A DNA stretch of 42,685 bases from Bacteroidales bacterium (GTDB lineage: Bacteria > Bacteroidota > Bacteroidia > Bacteroidales > Muribaculaceae). The notes under the pieces were generated by a model. The model was given only the letters and a program-made list of their open reading frames with translations, had not been told where the DNA came from and made no database searches. Location: contig JAAVFK010000036.1 in NCBI GenBank assembly GCA_014800785.1, positions 4,659 to 47,343 of the forward strand, written 5' to 3'. The position numbers and the translations under genes are program-made. Positions 7,883 to 15,566 of the stretch are shown here, piece after piece; the stretch's first letter is position 1; every line of letters begins with the position of its first letter.

Positions 7883-8860
7883 TTACGGAATACGCCTGAG
7901 GATCGTGTATCGGAGAAGCATCGAGAGAGCGAAGGCACCGAAAGCTATCCATAGCCAGGGCATGAAGTTCTCTTCAGTCTGGGTGAAGCGGTCTACGTCG
8001 ATAGCCGTCTTCTCCAGAGCGTCGATCTCGTCAAACACCCGTTTCAGCATCTTCTCGTCTGTAGCGCGGAAATATTTACCACCCGTTACGTGGGCAATAT
8101 TTTTCAGCGACTCCTCGTCAATCTTGGCCTCCATCTGGGTCGAGGAGAAACCGTAGGGGTCCGTTATTTCGATCTTCTGGTTGGTTCCGACTCCGATGGT
8201 GTAGACCTTGATACCTTTCTGACGCGCTATCTGCGCTGCTGTCGCGGGGGGTACGTCGCCGGCATTGTTCGTGCCGTCGGTCAGAAGAATGATACTCTTT
8301 GACTTGGCCGTGCCGGAAGCGATTCGGTTAATCGAGCTGGCGAGACCGTCACCGATAGCCGTGCCGTCGTTAAGGTCTCCCATCTGGATATTGGCGATAG
8401 CGTTCACAAGCGCGGGGCGGTCTGTGGTCAGCGGCATCAGCGAAAGACTCTCGCCGGCGAATGTAACCAGACCCATATTGTCGTTGGAGCGGTTATTGAC
8501 GAATTTTGTCGCCACATCCTTCGCGGCCTCGAAACGGTTGGGAGAGAAATCTTTCGCGCCCATCGAGCCGGAGATATCGAGTGCAAGCACGATATCGGTA
8601 CCCATTATCCGTGAGTTGGAGCGTGAGTTGTGGGTCTGAGGACGCGCAAGAGCGACGATCATCGCCGCGATAGCTACACACTGGAGTGCGAAAGCGACAT
8701 GCATCATCCAGACCTTCCACGAGACAGGAAGTTTCGCTACCGGCAGCAAGGTCGAGACGCCGAGCGTCGGGTCTGCCCCGCGATGCTTCCATACGTACCA
8801 TGCGATGACGGGCACCAGCACCAGCAGAAGCCAGAGCATTCCGGGATTATGAAGCGTCAT
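7883..8860 (-). CDS. batA: BatA, membrane-anchored von Willebrand A protein
   Basis: A 325-residue protein with membrane helices at about 8-25 and 52-72, a vWA domain from about 88 to 285, and a C-terminal membrane helix (MPWLWIAFGAFALSMLL, 300-316). The MIDAS is complete: DISGS at 95-99, the conserved Thr in LNDGTAIG near 167, and LLTDGTNN at 193-198. The vWA domain should face the periplasm or membrane surface and bind metal plus partner proteins. The start overlaps the stop of the upstream hypothetical gene (ATGA). Length and architecture match Bacteroidales BatA. Confidence 0.93.
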   Translation of the reverse strand: MTLHNPGMLWLLLVLVPVIAWYVWKHRGADPTLGVSTLLPVAKLPVSWKVWMMHVAFALQCVAIAAMIVALARPQTHNSRSNSRIMGTDIVLALDISGSMGAKDFSPNRFEAAKDVATKFVNNRSNDNMGLVTFAGESLSLMPLTTDRPALVNAIANIQMGDLNDGTAIGDGLASSINRIASGTAKSKSIILLTDGTNNAGDVPPATAAQIARQKGIKVYTIGVGTNQKIEITDPYGFSSTQMEAKIDEESLKNIAHVTGGKYFRATDEKMLKRVFDEIDALEKTAIDVDRFTQTEENFMPWLWIAFGAFALSMLLRYTILRRIP

Positions 8861-9918
8861 GACTCCACCTCCTTCCCTTTGCCCGAAACAGTGTCCGGAC
8901 CTTTCGTGCCGTTATCTTTCGGAGCTGCGGAGCCGGCGGGGGCATCCGTCCGGGAATCCGCCTGCGGGTCGGGGCGTTTTGCCGTTTCCTTGACAAAGTC
9001 ATAGGCATCGTTGTAGGCCTTGACATTGTCGGCAGGGAGGGGACGCACCTTGGCGAACTTCACGAAGTCAGCCATATCAAGCACACGTCTGACGAAATCG
9101 CGGCTACGGTTGGCGTCAGATTCGGCGAGAGCCCGTATGATGTCGTTCGAGGTCATCTCCATTGCGTTGATGTCGAAGCGACGGACAAGGTAGCGTCTGA
9201 GAATATCGGTCAGATCTGTGAAGTATTCCTTCTCGCGGCCCTGTTCCCAGAGCTTCCGCTCCTTAAGATTCTTGAGCGAAGCGAGAGCCTCGTCTGCGGG
9301 ATCGATGACCTTCACAGGTTTGGGAACGAGTGGCTTGGCCTGCTTTCTGCGCATGATGTACCACCAGCATCCGATAGCGGCCAGGATAGCGAGCAGGATC
9401 ACCCACCAGTAATAGTAGAGCCAGTCGGGAAGCGAATCGAGCACCGAGGCCCCTTTGCCTTCGACCACGCCGGCCATCGGCGAGATCGAGTCGGTCGCGA
9501 GCGCCTTCACAGGCACGATCTGCAGATTCAGGGGTTTCGACGCAGCAGAATCGCGTCCGGCCACGAAGTGGAACGGCGGCAGCACATATGTGCCCGAGTC
9601 GAAAGCCTGAACCGGCACGACATAGTTGATCTGAAGCCGACCCGAGCCGACGCGCACGGTGTCAATAGAGATCGGCGCTCCGATCTCCACCGAGTCCCCG
9701 GCCACGGCAGCACGACCTTTTTCAGCAGCGAGTCTAAGCAACGGAAAGTATCCTTTGACATTCTCGTCCTGCACGACCTCGAGGTTCACGGTCGTCACGT
9801 TGCCCATCAGCATCTTGACCGAGTCGAGACGTGCCGAAACGGTCAACGGTCCGGCCGTCGCCGCGAAGGCCGTGACCATACAGGCCGCCGGCATCAATAT
9901 TTTTTTGATAAACGTCAT
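8857..9918 (-). CDS. Bat-operon hypothetical: signal peptide, beta domain, one membrane helix, cytoplasmic helical domain
   Basis: A 353-residue protein. The start MTFIKKILMPAACMVTAFAA at 9918 gives a normal signal peptide; an upstream ATG at 10053 would put 45 residues with no signal in front of it and overlap DUF58. A periplasmic beta-rich domain (24-160) is followed by a very aromatic membrane helix (WLYYYWWVILLAILAAIGCW, about 166-185), then a cytoplasmic helical region (REKEYFTDLTDILRRYLVRR) and a disordered Gly/Pro/Lys tail. The layout resembles BatD and DUF4381-type proteins found between DUF58 and vWA genes. It probably joins the membrane Bat assembly. It follows DUF58 by 26 nt and overlaps batA by 4 nt. 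The function is not established. Confidence 0.8.
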   Translation of the reverse strand: MTFIKKILMPAACMVTAFAATAGPLTVSARLDSVKMLMGNVTTVNLEVVQDENVKGYFPLLRLAAEKGRAAVAGDSVEIGAPISIDTVRVGSGRLQINYVVPVQAFDSGTYVLPPFHFVAGRDSAASKPLNLQIVPVKALATDSISPMAGVVEGKGASVLDSLPDWLYYYWWVILLAILAAIGCWWYIMRRKQAKPLVPKPVKVIDPADEALASLKNLKERKLWEQGREKEYFTDLTDILRRYLVRRFDINAMEMTSNDIIRALAESDANRSRDFVRRVLDMADFVKFAKVRPLPADNVKAYNDAYDFVKETAKRPDPQADSRTDAPAGSAAPKDNGTKGPDTVSGKGKEVES

Positions 9919-9944
9919 TGTCTGATTGTCATTTTCTGAAGTGG

Positions 9945-10817
9945 TCAGCGCGTGCGGTGACGGAACAGCTGCAAGAGGGCGCGGACATAATCTTCGGTCG
10001 TTGTCACCGACACGAAATCGACTCCGCATTTGGCAGTGGTCGTAGACAGCCATTGTTGGCGATCATACCACGCGCGTTCCCACGCCGCGCGCACACGCTT
10101 CGAGCCTGTGTCGAGCCATCTATCGGCACCTGTCTCCATATCGCGGAGCTTGATGAGCCCCACGTCCGGAAGTTTCGCGTCGCGGCCGTCATAGACCTGG
10201 ATCGCGGCCACCTCGTGCTTACGGTTGGCTATCATCATCGACTGCGAATAGTCGTGAGTGTCAATGAAGTCCGAGATCACGAAAGCCGAACAGTGCTTCT
10301 TGATCGCATTCGTCAGGAAGCGCAGGGCGACCCCGACGTCGGTTCCACGGCTCGTCGGAGTGAAGTCAATAATCTCGCGTATGATGAGGAGCACATGCTT
10401 GCGCCCTTTGGCAGGGGGTATGAACTTCTCGATCCTGTCGCTGAAAAAGATGACCCCGACCTTATCGTTGTTCTGAAGAGACGAGAAAGCAAGCGTGGCA
10501 GCGATCTCGGCCATCATCTCCATCTTTGCGGGACCCTCGGCTCCGAAAAGACGGCTTCCGCTGACATCCACGAGGAGCATCAGCGTCAGCTCACGCTCTT
10601 CTTCATAAACCTTGACATAAGGTTTGTTGTGGCGCGCGGTCACGTTCCAGTCGATATCGCGGACGTCGTCGCCGGGTTGATATTCGCGTACCTCGGAGAA
10701 CATCATGCCGCGTCCCTTGAAGGCGCTATGATATTCTCCGGCGAACATATTGCGGCTCAGTCCACGGGTCTTGATCTCGATGCGACGGACTTTCTTCAGC
10801 AGTTCTTTCGAATCCAT
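9945..10817 (-). CDS. DUF58 family vWA-like protein
   Basis: A 290-residue protein. The family signature is plain at residues 36-72: GRGMMFSEVREYQPGDDVRD, then IDWNVTARHNKPYVKVYEEE. A degenerate vWA-like domain follows with LLVDVSGS (DxSxS at 84-88). No signal peptide or membrane helix is seen, so it should be cytosolic or peripheral. DUF58 proteins nearly always follow moxR, and the pair is thought to act as ATPase and substrate adaptor for assembling metal- or complex-dependent systems. The start lies 80 nt after the moxR stop, a gap that holds a GC-rich inverted repeat. Confidence 0.92.
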   Translation of the reverse strand: MDSKELLKKVRRIEIKTRGLSRNMFAGEYHSAFKGRGMMFSEVREYQPGDDVRDIDWNVTARHNKPYVKVYEEERELTLMLLVDVSGSRLFGAEGPAKMEMMAEIAATLAFSSLQNNDKVGVIFFSDRIEKFIPPAKGRKHVLLIIREIIDFTPTSRGTDVGVALRFLTNAIKKHCSAFVISDFIDTHDYSQSMMIANRKHEVAAIQVYDGRDAKLPDVGLIKLRDMETGADRWLDTGSKRVRAAWERAWYDRQQWLSTTTAKCGVDFVSVTTTEDYVRALLQLFRHRTR

Positions 10818-10843
10818 ATTTCCGGTGTTTGGTATTTCGGAAT

Positions 10844-10888
10844 GACCCCGGTCTCACCGGCCTTCACAGCCACGCGGGACCCGGGGTC
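10844..10888. repeat. GC-rich inverted repeat in the moxR-DUF58 gap
   Basis: GACCCCGG at 10844-10851 pairs with CCGGGGTC at 10881-10888 around a 29-nt loop that is itself GC-rich. It lies inside the operon and has no T-run after it, so it is more likely an mRNA stability or processing structure than a terminator. Confidence 0.5.
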
Positions 10889-10897
10889 TCTTCTCGA

Positions 10898-11893
10898 TCA
10901 AGGCACCTCAACCTTATCGAGGATGTCGGTGATGATGTCGTCGGTGGTAAGGTTGTTTGCCTCGGCCTCATAGGTCAGGCCGATACGGTGGCGCATCACG
11001 TCGTGGCAGACGGCGCGGACATCCTCGGGAATCACGTAGCCGCGACCCTGAAGGAAAGCGTATGCACGTGAAGCGAGCGCGAGGCTGATTGACGCACGCG
11101 GAGAAGCGCCGTAGCCGATCATGTCGGCGAGATCCTTGAGACCATACTTGGCCGGTTCGCGGGTTGCGAAGACAATATCCACGATATAGTTCTCGATCTT
11201 CTCATCAATATAAATCTGCTGTACGATCTTCTGGATCTCGAGCACGTCGCGGGTAGAGACAACCGGCATGATTTCCTCACGCGCTCCGGCGATGTTCTGA
11301 CGGATGATGTCCTTCTCCTCGCTCTTGGTCGGATAGCCGATGATTACCTTGAGGAGGAAACGGTCGGTCTGTGCCTCGGGGAGAGTGTAGGTACCCTCCT
11401 GCTCGATCGGGTTCTGGGTGGCCATGACGAGGAAGGGACGATCCAGGGGGAAAGTCTCGTCGCCGATGGTCACCTGGCGCTCCTGCATAGCCTCAAGCAG
11501 AGCTGACTGCACCTTGGCCGGAGCACGGTTGATCTCGTCAGCCAGCACGAAGTTGGCGAAGATAGGACCTTTCTTCACTTCGAAGGTCTCTTTCTTGACA
11601 CTGTAGATCAGAGTACCGATCACATCGGCGGGGAGAAGGTCAGGAGTGAACTGGATGCGGCTGTATTTAGAGTCAACGAGCTGCGAGAGCGTCTTGATCG
11701 CCAGGGTCTTCGCCAGACCCGGAACACCTTCGAGAAGGACGTGGCCGTTACACAACAGCGCGATCAGGAGTGAATCGACCAAATGTTTCTGACCCACGAT
11801 TCGGCGAGTCATGCCGGTACGGATCATGTTGAGGAAGTTGCTCTTCGACGCGATGAGATCGTTCAGCTCGCGAATATTGACAGTTTCGTTCAT
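10898..11893 (-). CDS. moxR: MoxR family AAA+ ATPase
   Basis: A 331-residue protein beginning MNETVNIRELNDLIASKSNF. Walker A is GVPGLAKT (56-63), Walker B is VLADE (116-120), and the sensor region is MATQNPIEQEGTYTLPEAQT (157-176) followed by DRF, all diagnostic of MoxR. These ATPases act as chaperones that mature protein complexes together with vWA partners. It is the first gene of the Bat block and has the best promoter of the operon (box at 11936-11943). An ATG at 11938 would extend the protein by 15 residues but lies inside the promoter -7 element, so 11893 is preferred. Confidence 0.95.
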   Translation of the reverse strand: MNETVNIRELNDLIASKSNFLNMIRTGMTRRIVGQKHLVDSLLIALLCNGHVLLEGVPGLAKTLAIKTLSQLVDSKYSRIQFTPDLLPADVIGTLIYSVKKETFEVKKGPIFANFVLADEINRAPAKVQSALLEAMQERQVTIGDETFPLDRPFLVMATQNPIEQEGTYTLPEAQTDRFLLKVIIGYPTKSEEKDIIRQNIAGAREEIMPVVSTRDVLEIQKIVQQIYIDEKIENYIVDIVFATREPAKYGLKDLADMIGYGASPRASISLALASRAYAFLQGRGYVIPEDVRAVCHDVMRHRIGLTYEAEANNLTTDDIITDILDKVEVP

Positions 11894-11935
11894 AGTGTTA
11901 TTTTTAGATCTTGGGAGAGGATAGATTTTTCCCTG

Positions 11936-11969
11936 CAAAAATACATATTTACACCCATATAGCGCGAAA
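11936..11969 (-). promoter_or_regulatory. Bacteroidetes-type promoter of the Bat operon
   Basis: Reading on the minus strand, TATTTTTG (11943-11936) matches the TAnnTTTG -7 box. About 22 bp upstream lies TTTC (11969-11966), a near match to the TTTG -33 box. The predicted transcript start near 11930 leaves a leader of about 38 nt before moxR. Confidence 0.55.
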
Positions 11970-11986
11970 ACATGTGTTAAATAATC

Positions 11987-13123
11987 TTATTCTTTGGTCT
12001 CAGCGTCTTCTGAAGACTTTTCTTTCTGATCTTCGCCTTCAGAACCGTTCTCTTTCGGGCTGACATCGGCCTGCTGTGCGTTTGAGCCGGCAAAGGCATT
12101 CCAGCCCTGTGCACGGATGGGGAGTTCGCCGCCGTCGCGGGTGACGAGGGCCGCACCGAGGTCAGGTTTGGTCAGATAGCCGATGATATGGACGCCGTTC
12201 ATGGTCTCCACTTTCTTCAGATCCGCGAGGGGAACCGTGAACAGAAGCTCATAATCCTCGCCGCCGTTCATGGCTGCCGTCACGAGGTTCATGTTCAGCT
12301 CTTCGGCCATGAGAGCGGTCTGGTAGTCGATTGGAATCTTGTCCTCATATACACGACAACCGACATCGGACGATTTGCAAATATGCAGAAGTTCGGAAGA
12401 GAGGCCGTCGCTGACGTCCATCATTGAGGTGGGAGTCACACCCTTGTCGCGGAGCAGAGCGACGATGTCGCGGCGCGCCTCGGGCTTCAGCTGGCGTTCA
12501 AGAATATATTCCTTGCCGGCAAAGTTGGGCTGAAAATCGGGACCGGCGGCCGCGCCCACGCGATTCTCGCGTTCAAGCAGCTGGAGACCCATGTATGCGG
12601 CTCCGAGATCACCTGAGACGCAAATGAGATCAGTAGGCTTGGCACCCGAACGGCGCACCGCCTTACCTTTCTCGACATCTCCTATACAGGTGACGCTGAT
12701 CACCAGGCCGGTGACCGACGCTGAGGTATCGCCTCCGACGAGGTCGACGCCGTATATCTCACAGGCGAGGCGGATGCCGGAATAGATAGCCTCGATATGT
12801 TCAAGCGTGAATCGGCTCGACACGCCGAGCGAGACGGTTATCTGGCGCGGAGTGCCGTTCATGGCGTAGATATCCGAGAAGTTTACGATCGCCGCCTTGT
12901 AGCCGAGATGTTTCAGAGGCACGTAGCGGACATCGAAATGGATTCCTTCGAGAAGGAGATCGGTGGTCACAAGCACGTCCTTCTCAGGATACTCCAGAAT
13001 CGCGGCGTCATCTCCGACACCGAGCTTGGACGATTCGTTCTTCAGGGGAAAATCACGGGTAAGGCGGTCGATCAGGCCAAATTCGCCGAGATCGGATATT
13101 TCAGTGGGTTTGTTCTCGTTCAT
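11987..13123 (-). CDS. thiL: Thiamine-monophosphate kinase with acidic C-terminal tail
   Basis: A 378-residue protein that phosphorylates thiamine monophosphate to the diphosphate cofactor. Family motifs: LGVGDDAAIL (ATP/Mg-binding Asp residues), TTDLLLEGIHFD, VNFSDIYAMNGTP, DLVGGDTSAS, MMDVSDGLSSELLHIC and NGGEDYELLFTV. The start MNENKPTEISDLGEFGLID is chosen because the ThiL N-terminus normally reads (E)LGEFGLI; a longer frame upstream to 13216 has no family resemblance. The last 35 or so residues (after NAFAGSN) are Glu/Lys/Ser-rich and exceed the usual family length. It lies between pnp and the Bat operon, without obvious functional link to either. Confidence 0.94.
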   Translation of the reverse strand: MNENKPTEISDLGEFGLIDRLTRDFPLKNESSKLGVGDDAAILEYPEKDVLVTTDLLLEGIHFDVRYVPLKHLGYKAAIVNFSDIYAMNGTPRQITVSLGVSSRFTLEHIEAIYSGIRLACEIYGVDLVGGDTSASVTGLVISVTCIGDVEKGKAVRRSGAKPTDLICVSGDLGAAYMGLQLLERENRVGAAAGPDFQPNFAGKEYILERQLKPEARRDIVALLRDKGVTPTSMMDVSDGLSSELLHICKSSDVGCRVYEDKIPIDYQTALMAEELNMNLVTAAMNGGEDYELLFTVPLADLKKVETMNGVHIIGYLTKPDLGAALVTRDGGELPIRAQGWNAFAGSNAQQADVSPKENGSEGEDQKEKSSEDAETKE

Positions 13124-13203
13124 AAGATAATATGTGTATTCGGGGGAAGACCCCATAATAATCAACCACCTCTCCCCCCCTTTTGTTTCGGCACATACGT
13201 AAT

Positions 13204-13236
13204 AAAGCGGCCCCACCCTGCCGGGGAGGCCGCTTT
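13204..13236 (-). terminator. Terminator after purine nucleoside phosphorylase
   Basis: AAAGCGGCC (13228-13236 on the minus strand) pairs perfectly with GGCCGCTTT (13212-13204), and further C/G runs lie inside the loop. The minus-strand tail is TTTATTACG. It lies 17 nt past the pnp stop. The loop is long enough for a second inner stem (CCCC/GGGG). Confidence 0.7.
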
Positions 13237-13252
13237 GTGTGTCTGTCTGAGA

Positions 13253-14077
13253 TCAGATACGTGAGAGAAGTTCGGTGACGAGCTTCACCATCACCGGCTG
13301 AGCGGTGACGGCCGCTTTCTGAACCTCTTCATGTGTCGGAACTTCCTTGATATCCTTGCCACCGAGGTCGGTGATCACCGAAACGCCGAAGACTTCCATG
13401 CCGGCGTGGTTGGCGACGATCACTTCGGGGACAGTCGACATGCCGACGGCGTCGCCGCCGATGATGCGGAAGTATTCATATTCGGCCGGGGTTTCGAAAG
13501 TCGGGCCCGGGGTACCTACATAGACGCCGTGCATCAGACGGAGACCATCTTCAGAAGCGATCTCGTCGGCCACCTTGATAAGACGATGGGAGTAGGCTTC
13601 GGTCATGGCGGGGAAACGGGTGCCCAGCTCGTTGTAGTTCTTGCCACGGAGAGGATTCTCGGGGAAAAGGTTGATGTGGTCGGTGATGATCATCACATCG
13701 CCCACCTTGAACTCCTTGTTCATACCGCCGGCTGCGTTAGAGACGAAGAGAGTCTCCACGCCGAGCTCCTTCATCACGCGCACGGGGAAGGTCACCTGCT
13801 TCATATCGTAACCTTCGTAGTAGTGGAAACGGCCTTTCATGGCCATCACATACTTGCCGCCGAGATTACCGAAGATGAGTTTGCCGCTGTGGCCCTCTAC
13901 GGTAGAGACGGGGAAGTTGGGGATTTCGTGATAGTCGATTTCAGCCGTAATCTCCATCTTGTCGGCCAGATCGCCGAGACCTGTGCCGAGAATGATGGCA
14001 TATTTCGGAAGTGTTGCGACGCGACCCTTGATATAGGCCGCGGTTTCACGGATTGTTTCGAGCATGTTATTTTCCAT
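13253..14077 (-). CDS. Purine nucleoside phosphorylase (trimeric type)
   Basis: A 274-residue cytosolic enzyme that splits purine nucleosides with phosphate, giving the base and (deoxy)ribose-1-phosphate. Motifs of the trimeric PNP family: YAIILGTGLGDLADKM (phosphate loop), FPVSTVEGHSGKLIFG, MKGRFHYYEGYDM, LFVSNAAGGMN, GVYVGTPGPTFETPAEYEYF, and DAVGMSTVPEVIVANHAGME with the purine-site Glu and Asn region. The ATG at 14077 (MENNMLETIRE) is used; the one at 14065 (MLETIRE) is possible. lpxK ends 53 nt upstream, so the two may be cotranscribed, and a terminator follows. Confidence 0.94.
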   Translation of the reverse strand: MENNMLETIRETAAYIKGRVATLPKYAIILGTGLGDLADKMEITAEIDYHEIPNFPVSTVEGHSGKLIFGNLGGKYVMAMKGRFHYYEGYDMKQVTFPVRVMKELGVETLFVSNAAGGMNKEFKVGDVMIITDHINLFPENPLRGKNYNELGTRFPAMTEAYSHRLIKVADEIASEDGLRLMHGVYVGTPGPTFETPAEYEYFRIIGGDAVGMSTVPEVIVANHAGMEVFGVSVITDLGGKDIKEVPTHEEVQKAAVTAQPVMVKLVTELLSRI

Positions 14078-14130
14078 AGTCAGATAAATTGGTTCTTTCG
14101 AGTCGGAGAGCCCGTCGGCATACATCCCGA

Positions 14131-15489
14131 TCAGAAATCATCCTCCTCTTCATTATTATTAACGTTCTCACGACGCGAATCGTTCTCGGAGAACCAGCCA
14201 TCGCCTGAAGTCCTCTCATCATCGCGTGTCTTGCCGCTTTCAGCTTCGTTATCCGATCGGCTGTCGAAGCTATTCTTCGTGTGGTCTTCCCCCAAGCTAT
14301 CATTATAGCTCTCCTGTTCATTCTCTTCTGAGACGATCCTCTCGTAGGCGCTTGTCGCCTCCGCCTGTTCGGCATCGATATACGAGGCCATCCGCGATCG
14401 GCCCTCTATCGCGGCCGAAAGGGCCTCGACGAAGTCGCCGCTCGGACTTTCGAGCATCTTCACCTCCACAGGCAGATAGAAGATATAGGGTTTCAGCTTA
14501 TGCGGGAAATAGGGATTGTGTTGGAGACGGACGGCATCTTTCTCGGTGGTGACGATAATCTTCCGCGCACCCTGCAGCTTCTCGAAGCGCTCGGTGATCT
14601 CGGAAATATCACCGCGAGTAAAGTCGTGATGATCCGGATAGTGGTCAACCTTGACCTTGAAGGGGAAATGCTTGAAATAGCGGATGAAGCCGCGCGGATT
14701 GGCGACACCGGTGACAAGCAGTACCGAGTCCGCGCCCGAAAGTGAATCGAGCGAGACCTGATAGCGCGCTTCGTCCGGGAAGACGGGGAGGATATCCGTA
14801 TGCTCGAAGGTCGAGAAAAAGAGGCTCTGGAATTTCATCAGGTTGAGCTTCTTGCGTATGATACGGATATCTATCGGAGATATGTCGCGCGGACATTTGG
14901 TAACGACCACCATATCGGCGCGGTTCACCTGGAAGGTGCTTTCGCGCAGACGTCCCAGGGGGAGCATCCGGTCGTTGTAGAAGGGCCGGTTGAAATCGGT
15001 CAACAGAATCGATACCTTCGGCTTCACATATCGGTGCTGGAAGGCATCGTCGAGCACGATCACATCAAGGTTCGGGAAGTTCTCCTGAAGCGCCTTGATA
15101 CCCTTGCGGCGGCTCTCGCAGACGGCGACGATCACGCGTCCGCCGAACTTGCGGTAGATCTGCAGCGGCTCGTCTCCGATGTCCGCAGGCGACGAGTTTC
15201 GGTTGGCGAGCACGAATCCCTTTGTCTTCCGCTTATATCCGCGGCTGAGAACCGCGATTCGGTAGCGTCCCGAAAGATTGCGCAGGATATATTCGACATG
15301 GGGCGTCTTGCCGGTGCCTCCGACGGTTATGTTGCCGACGCAGACCACCGGTATGTCAAACTCCTGCTCGCGGAGAATTACTCCGGCGTCGAACATCTTG
15401 TTACGGATCCATGTGACGGCGCCATAACCCCACGAGAGCGGGGTCAGGACGGCGGTCAGTATGTTGTTGACGGCTTTACTTGGGGACAT
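14131..15489 (-). CDS. lpxK: Tetraacyldisaccharide 4'-kinase with long acidic tail
   Basis: A 452-residue enzyme that phosphorylates the lipid A disaccharide at the 4' position, at the inner face of the cytoplasmic membrane. Motifs: IPVVCVGNITVGGTGKTPHV with the P-loop GGTGKT at 57-62, VLSRGYKRKTKGFVLA, IGDEPLQIYRKF, and DVIVLDDAFQHRYVKPKVSI. The N-terminal helix (NILTAVLTPLSWGYGAVTWI) is the usual membrane-associating segment. The enzyme proper ends near residue 365. The last 87 residues are an acidic, Ser/Asn/Glu-rich tail ending NNNEEEDDF, not a usual part of LpxK. sppA ends 77 nt upstream. Confidence 0.93.
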   Translation of the reverse strand: MSPSKAVNNILTAVLTPLSWGYGAVTWIRNKMFDAGVILREQEFDIPVVCVGNITVGGTGKTPHVEYILRNLSGRYRIAVLSRGYKRKTKGFVLANRNSSPADIGDEPLQIYRKFGGRVIVAVCESRRKGIKALQENFPNLDVIVLDDAFQHRYVKPKVSILLTDFNRPFYNDRMLPLGRLRESTFQVNRADMVVVTKCPRDISPIDIRIIRKKLNLMKFQSLFFSTFEHTDILPVFPDEARYQVSLDSLSGADSVLLVTGVANPRGFIRYFKHFPFKVKVDHYPDHHDFTRGDISEITERFEKLQGARKIIVTTEKDAVRLQHNPYFPHKLKPYIFYLPVEVKMLESPSGDFVEALSAAIEGRSRMASYIDAEQAEATSAYERIVSEENEQESYNDSLGEDHTKNSFDSRSDNEAESGKTRDDERTSGDGWFSENDSRRENVNNNEEEDDF

Positions 15490-15566
15490 CTTCGGTTAAG
15501 GGATTGTGAAAGGTATCTTAAACGATTGGGGAGTTAAGTGAGTGTCTGATTTTAAACACTTACTTA

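Noticed and set aside
13331-14308. 325-codon plus-strand frame opposite the purine nucleoside phosphorylase
   Set aside because: Antisense shadow of a clear enzyme gene, rich in His/Val/Asp as expected from complement of biased codons, with no promoter or motif.
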